DNA of 15,789 nucleotides, from NCBI GenBank assembly GCA_023262335.1, contig JALRBE010000024.1, positions 1 through 15,789 of the forward strand. The letters run 5' to 3'. The position numbers and the translations under genes are program-made. Source of the DNA: Candidatus Saccharimonadia bacterium (GTDB taxonomy: Bacteria > Patescibacteriota > Saccharimonadia > Saccharimonadales > Saccharimonadaceae). Shown in pieces: positions 12,187 to 15,789 of this stretch (its first letter is position 1; each line of letters opens with the position of its first letter). Under the pieces are notes generated by a model. The model made no database searches, had not been told where the DNA came from, and saw only the letters and a program-made list of their open reading frames with translations.

Positions 12187-12551
12187 GATTTTGCCGCCTT
12201 GTTCGCTATGTTGCCTAAAAAGTGCTGCATCCTGCTGATGTCGGCGACTTTTGCCCGGTCATCGATGCCATCATCAGTCTCGAGCAGTTCAGCTTCTATG
12301 CGAGCTGCTTGCTCCTGCGCGAGCTGCTGAATGCGGCTCATGCGCGATTCCTGAAGCGCGACGCCAGCGACCTTGCGGGGGAGCAGGGCAGCCTCGTGGG
12401 TACGAGCGTACGCGGCTTCAAAGCTGCCATCTTCGACGGCAGCGTCAAAGGCCGGCTGCCACTTCTCGTTCCACTCACGTGCCGCGGCGGCATCGGACTG
12501 CGCCAGTTCGGCCTCGGTGAACGGTCGTGATTGTCGCGCGTCGTACGACAT
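12183..12551 (-). CDS. Unknown 122-aa helical protein between atpA and the 66-aa ORF
   Basis: Not recognised. It starts 5 nt after the atpA stop, with GAGGAA lying inside the end of atpA. The sequence is Ala/Glu/Arg-rich and almost wholly helical: AELAQSDAAAAREWNEKWQP, then FEAAYARTHEAALLPRKVAG, then SRMSRIQQLAQEQAARIEAE with a heptad-like pattern, ending in SRMQHFLGNIANKAAKS. There is no TM segment or signal. With the 66-aa ORF it separates alpha from gamma, where other bacteria have nothing. It could be a stator- or assembly-associated helical protein (inference). It is not subunit delta, b or epsilon, since all three are present elsewhere in the window. Confidence 0.78.
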   Translation of the reverse strand: MSYDARQSRPFTEAELAQSDAAAAREWNEKWQPAFDAAVEDGSFEAAYARTHEAALLPRKVAGVALQESRMSRIQQLAQEQAARIEAELLETDDGIDDRAKVADISRMQHFLGNIANKAAKS

Positions 12552-12556
12552 CTGGC

Positions 12557-14092
12557 TTATTCCTCAAATCCCTTCGCGACAGCCTTGGCAGTCTTAGCGA
12601 TCAGCTTCGCCACGGGTTCTTCGTCGGTGATCTTCACGTCACCCTTGTTCAGTTCCTGCATGTCCTTTTTGTTGTCGGTCCACAGGCGGGTCAGCAGGGC
12701 GGTCTTGGCTTCGCCGATTTTGCTGACGGAAACTTTGTCGAAACTGCCGGTATTGACGGCATAGATGGCCGCGACCTGCTCCCATACGCCCATCGGCGTG
12801 TACTGGTGCTGTTTCAAAAGTTCGGTCAGGCGCTGGCCGCGTTCAATTTGGTGCTTGGTAGCTTCGTCGAGGTCGCTGCCGAACTGCGCGAAGCTGGCGA
12901 GTTCGCGGTACTGCGAAAGGCCGAGCTTCAAGTGCGAGCCGACGCTCTTGACGGCTTTGGTCTGCGCGTCGCCGCCCACGCGGCTCACCGAAAGGCCGGC
13001 GCTGATCGCGGGGCGAATACCCTGGTTGAACAGGTCGGTTTCCATGAAGATCTGGCCGTCGGTAATCGAGATGACGTTGGTTGGAATGTAGGCGGAAATG
13101 TCACCGGCCTGCGTTTCGATGATCGGCAGGGCGGTCAGCGAACCGGCACCGAGCTTGTCGCTCAGCTTCGCCGAACGTTCAAGCAGGCGCGAGTGCAGGT
13201 AGAACACGTCGCCAGGGAAAGCTTCGCGGCCCGGCGGACGGCGGAGCAAGAGCGACATTTGGCGGTAGGCGACGGCGTGCTTGGTCAGATCGTCGTAAAT
13301 GATCAGCGCGTGTTCTTTGTTGTCGCGGAAGTATTCGCCCATAGCAGTACCGGCGTACGGCGCCAAGTACAGCAGGGAAGCCGGATCCGACGGACCGGTC
13401 GCGACGATGATGGTATTATCCATGACGCCTTCTTCTTTGAGGCGCTCGACCAAGCGGGCGATCTTGGAAAGCTTTTGGCCGACGGCAACGTAAATGTTGA
13501 CCACGCCGGTTTTTTGGCGACCCTGGTTGATCATGGTGTCGATCGCGACGGCCGTCTTGCCGGTTTGGCGGTCACCGATGATAAGTTCGCGCTGGCCACG
13601 ACCAACCGGGAACATGGCGTCGATCGCCATGATGCCGGTCATCATTGGCTCGTGCACGTGCTTGCGGCCGAGCACGCCGATCGCTTCGCGTTCGACCAAG
13701 CCACGTTGCTTGGCCTTGATAGCAGGACCGCCGTCAAGCGGGTTGCCGAGCGGGTCGACCACGCGGCCGAGCAGTTCCGGACCGACAGGAACGTCGAGCA
13801 CCGTACCCTTGAGCGTCACTTTGCTCCCAGCCACCACGGACTCATCACTGCCCAGCAACACGGCACCGATTTCGTCTTCGTTGAGGTTAAGCGCGAAGGC
13901 TTCGACGATACCGTCTTCGGTTTCGATGTTGAGCACTTCGTTGTAGCCGGCGCTCTTAAGGCCGTACACCCAAACGGTGCCGTCGCCCACGCGCGTGACG
14001 ATGCCGACGCTTTGGACGTCGCCCGAAACGTCAAGCGCGGTAATGGCGTCGCGGAGTTCTTTGCTGAGATCTGTGACTGATAGTTCTGCCAT
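12557..14092 (-). CDS. atpA: ATP synthase F1 subunit alpha
   Basis: The non-catalytic nucleotide-binding subunit forms the alpha3beta3 ring with beta. The 511 residues show Walker A GDRQTGKT (173-180), the Walker B region HALIIYDDLTKHAVAYRQMS, PPGREAFPGDVFYLHSRLLE, and the arginine finger Arg371 in SVSRVGG that reaches into the beta catalytic site. VGGDAQTKA has Asp where Ala is usual (VGGAAQ). The N-terminus is short and starts directly with the ELRDAI helix and the beta-barrel. The ATG has AAGGAA upstream and follows atpH by 10 nt. Confidence 0.98.
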   Translation of the reverse strand: MAELSVTDLSKELRDAITALDVSGDVQSVGIVTRVGDGTVWVYGLKSAGYNEVLNIETEDGIVEAFALNLNEDEIGAVLLGSDESVVAGSKVTLKGTVLDVPVGPELLGRVVDPLGNPLDGGPAIKAKQRGLVEREAIGVLGRKHVHEPMMTGIMAIDAMFPVGRGQRELIIGDRQTGKTAVAIDTMINQGRQKTGVVNIYVAVGQKLSKIARLVERLKEEGVMDNTIIVATGPSDPASLLYLAPYAGTAMGEYFRDNKEHALIIYDDLTKHAVAYRQMSLLLRRPPGREAFPGDVFYLHSRLLERSAKLSDKLGAGSLTALPIIETQAGDISAYIPTNVISITDGQIFMETDLFNQGIRPAISAGLSVSRVGGDAQTKAVKSVGSHLKLGLSQYRELASFAQFGSDLDEATKHQIERGQRLTELLKQHQYTPMGVWEQVAAIYAVNTGSFDKVSVSKIGEAKTALLTRLWTDNKKDMQELNKGDVKITDEEPVAKLIAKTAKAVAKGFEE

Positions 14093-14102
14093 GGTTAGTT
14101 CC

Positions 14103-14492
14103 TTATATCTTGGTTGCTGTTAACTTGTTTAATCGGTGACGAATGGTCGTGTCGAGTCGCGTGCTCGGGGTGTCTATCCGTACGCCGCCCAGGAGATGCG
14201 GGTCGACGTGCGGTTTGATATGCACGCTTTTCGCGTTCGTCGTCTGCGTCAAAAAACCGGTGATTTCTTTTTTCATTTCGGCGGTGAGCTCGCGCGCCGT
14301 CGATACGTCCGCCAGCAGCACGCCACGATCGGCAAGCGCCGATTCGATGTCGCGCACCACGAGCGCCGCTTCGCGCGTGCGCTTGGCCTCTACCAAGTAC
14401 GCGGCGAGCGGTTTTACCACGGAGCGACCAGCTATCAGCTCGTCGGCGAAGTACGCCGCGATTTTCCGCCGAGATAGCTTAGTCGTAGCCAT
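14103..14492 (-). CDS. atpH: ATP synthase subunit delta, short form
   Basis: Delta links the F1 head to the b stator. The product has only 129 residues against about 175-180 normally. The C-terminal part is recognisable: HVDPHLLGGVRIDTPSTRLD followed by TTIRHRLNKL matches the family's VDPxLIGGxxIxxxDxxxDxSxxxxLxxL. The N-terminal six-helix domain that grips alpha is shortened: SRRKIAAYFADELI begins like a normal delta, but about 50 residues of the later helices and linker are missing. The reading frame is intact, with neighbours in coupled positions, so this is a compact delta and not a damaged gene. It starts at ATG 3 nt after atpF. The identification rests on position plus the C-terminal motif. 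Confidence 0.88.
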   Translation of the reverse strand: MATTKLSRRKIAAYFADELIAGRSVVKPLAAYLVEAKRTREAALVVRDIESALADRGVLLADVSTARELTAEMKKEITGFLTQTTNAKSVHIKPHVDPHLLGGVRIDTPSTRLDTTIRHRLNKLTATKI

Positions 14493-14495
14493 GGC

Positions 14496-15035
14496 TTACG
14501 CCTGCTCCTTGACTGCTTGCGCGATGATCTTTTTGTCAACGCTTTCAGACACGGTCTTGCCAACGATCTTTTCGGTCGCGAGCGCCACGAGTTCGATGGT
14601 GTCGTTATGCAGCGCCTTGCGCGCGGCGATCACGTCCTTTTCGAGCTGCTCATGCGCGTCCTTGACGATTTTTTCGGCACGGGCTTTGGCCTTGCCTTCG
14701 GCATCGGCCACCATGGCGGCAGCTTCGTCTTTGGCGGTCGTCACGATGTCCTTGGCTTCAACGCGGGCATCCTTCAGCAGCTTGGCGATGTCTTCTTGAG
14801 CCGACTCCGCCTTCTTTTCGGCTTCTTCGGCAGCCTTGACGCTTTCTTCGATCTTCGCCTGACGCTCATCGACCGACTTCATGAGCCATGGGTACACGAA
14901 CTTGCCAAGAGCCCAAACGAGAATCAAAAACGCAATGATCTGGAATGCGAGCAGTTCCCAGTGTATACCGAGAGTCGTCATGATGTCGCCGCTGGCGGCT
15001 TCTTCTGTTGCTGCAAATTGCGTTAGAAAATCCAT
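14496..15035 (-). CDS. atpF: ATP synthase Fo subunit b
   Basis: The peripheral-stalk subunit. The 179 residues have one N-terminal TM helix (about 27-50, LLAFQIIAFLILVWALGKFV) followed by the family's PWLMKSVDERQAKIEESV and a long Ala/Glu/Lys-rich coiled coil to residue about 160, ending in a short amphipathic helix that binds delta. About 20 residues before the TM form a polar N-terminal extension. The ATG lies 9 nt after atpE with AGGGG upstream. A single b gene is seen here, so the stalk is probably a homodimer. Confidence 0.95.
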   Translation of the reverse strand: MDFLTQFAATEEAASGDIMTTLGIHWELLAFQIIAFLILVWALGKFVYPWLMKSVDERQAKIEESVKAAEEAEKKAESAQEDIAKLLKDARVEAKDIVTTAKDEAAAMVADAEGKAKARAEKIVKDAHEQLEKDVIAARKALHNDTIELVALATEKIVGKTVSESVDKKIIAQAVKEQA

Positions 15036-15044
15036 GTGTTACCC

Positions 15045-15257
15045 CTACAGGAACTTTGCGATGATAGCGACGATGATACCGATGATAGCCAAAGAGTCGG
15101 CGAAGACGATGGCGGTGATCATCAAAGTACGGATTTCGCTGAGTTTTTCTGGGTTGCGGCCAAGAGCGTTGAGCGCGCCGTTACCGATGACACCGATACC
15201 GATAGCGGCACCAAGTGCTGGTAGTGCGTATGCCAAGCCGAATGCTAGTTCTTCCAT
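15045..15257 (-). CDS. atpE: ATP synthase Fo subunit c, proton type
   Basis: The ring-forming proteolipid has 70 residues and two TM helices. Helix 1 carries GAAIGIGVIGNG, nearly identical to E. coli GAAIGIGILGG; the polar loop is RNPE (RQP in most). Helix 2 has the ion-binding carboxylate Asp54 in VFADSLAIIG, 20 residues after the loop Arg, as in E. coli Asp61. The helix-1 position that carries Gln in sodium-type rings is Ile21 here. Proton specificity is therefore the better reading (inference from these positions). A strong AAAGGAG site precedes the ATG in an AT-rich 34-nt gap after atpB, which would support the high dose needed for the ring. Confidence 0.96.
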   Translation of the reverse strand: MEELAFGLAYALPALGAAIGIGVIGNGALNALGRNPEKLSEIRTLMITAIVFADSLAIIGIIVAIIAKFL

Positions 15258-15291
15258 TTAATATATCTCCTTTGTTATTACCTTAATTGTA

Positions 15292-15789
15292 TCATTCCGT
15301 CTGTACGGCCGTTCGTTTACGGGTATCAGCAGGGGAGTGATCGTCCGAATGGGAATCGCCATGGTGCGACACGGCGAGCGACGTGAAAATGAGCGTCAGT
15401 ATGAAGAACACGTACGCTTGAATGAAGCCGATGAACAGCTCGAAGGCCATGAAGAACGGGAGCGTGACCGTAGCGGCATAGCTGGTGAGCGCCGCGATGA
15501 CGATCAGCAGCACCTCGCCGGCGAACGCGTTGCCGAACAATCGCAGCGCCAGCGCCGCGCCGCGCGAGACTTCGCCGATGAGTTCCAAGATGCCCTCGAA
15601 CGCGGCAACGAAATCCTTGAATGGGTTACGGAAGTAGCGACCCAAGTTGCCTAGGTTCGTCAGGTATTTCACGGCGTACATTTGCACGGTCACTATAGTA
15701 ATGACTGCCAGCGCCAGCGTGAAGTTAAGGTCGGCAGTCAGGCTGCGCAGGACCGGCACGCCGTCCCACTTGATAGATTCGAGGCCTGG
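15292..15789 (-). CDS. atpB: ATP synthase Fo subunit a, 5' end beyond the window
   Basis: Partial: the frame stays open through the right edge. The visible 165 residues start inside the motif SIKWDGVPVLRSLTADLNFT (family PLLRPPTADLN) and include the essential half-channel arginine in SRGAALALRLFGNAFAGE, then two further TM helices. Subunit a carries protons to and from the c ring. The C-terminus ends in a short His/Asp-rich tail (SHHGDSHSDDHS) and a basic RKR segment beyond the last TM helix. The stop is followed by 34 nt before atpE. It is the first visible gene of the operon, so the operon promoter lies outside. Confidence 0.95.
   Translation of the reverse strand, partial: PGLESIKWDGVPVLRSLTADLNFTLALAVITIVTVQMYAVKYLTNLGNLGRYFRNPFKDFVAAFEGILELIGEVSRGAALALRLFGNAFAGEVLLIVIAALTSYAATVTLPFFMAFELFIGFIQAYVFFILTLIFTSLAVSHHGDSHSDDHSPADTRKRTAVQTE

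Noticed and set aside
12527..14080. A 517-codon open frame on the plus strand.
   Set aside because: Antisense shadow of atpA; low-complexity composition, no start signal.
1..15789. CRISPR array, tRNA genes, insertion sequences or transposase genes.
   Set aside because: No regularly spaced direct repeats, no cloverleaf with a TTCRA arm and no transposase-like protein were seen. The atpC-atpD island shows no terminal repeats or integrase.

Overview
The window reads as a compact bacterial genome of roughly 55-60% GC that uses the standard code (TGA is a normal stop). The divergent but complete F-type ATP synthase genes, the many small unrecognised proteins and the very short or absent leaders suggest a Patescibacteria/CPR lineage, most likely Candidatus Saccharibacteria. 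That assignment is inference; no rRNA or marker phylogeny is available here.

Layout. Positions 1-170 hold GC-rich, hairpin-dense DNA ending in a terminator-like stem, followed by a tRNA-dihydrouridine synthase gene (204-1292, +) that carries an in-frame palindrome-rich insertion. Facing it on the minus strand are a PlsC-type acyltransferase (1320-2081), a signal-peptide/coiled-coil/TM protein (2139-3059) and a small membrane protein (3061-3354), the last two forming a coupled pair. Next comes a protein with a carbonic-anhydrase-like Cys/His/Cys plus CxDxR pattern (3424-4293, -), divergently transcribed from a small secreted protein (4448-5008, +).

F1Fo ATP synthase. The minus strand from the right edge to 9253 carries atpB (partial), atpE, atpF, atpH, atpA, two unknown small ORFs, atpG, a third unknown ORF and atpD. 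Start/stop spacing is tight and often overlapping, so this is one translationally coupled operon. The epsilon gene atpC is not with them: it lies at 5093-5515, about 3.7 kb beyond atpD, with its own extended -10 promoter placed so that the mRNA would be leaderless.

Island between atpC and atpD (about 5,590-9,235, + strand). It holds a MoxR/CobS-type AAA+ ATPase (5671-7248), an overlapping partner with a divergent VWA/Rossmann-like core (7241-8110), a 40-codon gene with two strong tandem promoters and a perfect terminator (8307-8429), and an unrecognised 196-residue protein with its own promoter (8580-9170). The AAA+/partner pair resembles known ATPase-plus-VWA remodelling pairs in layout. With the two small genes it is the best candidate here for an undescribed system. 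Several promoters in the window share the form TGn-TATAAT with T-rich spacers, which gives a consistent picture of housekeeping promoter use in this organism.
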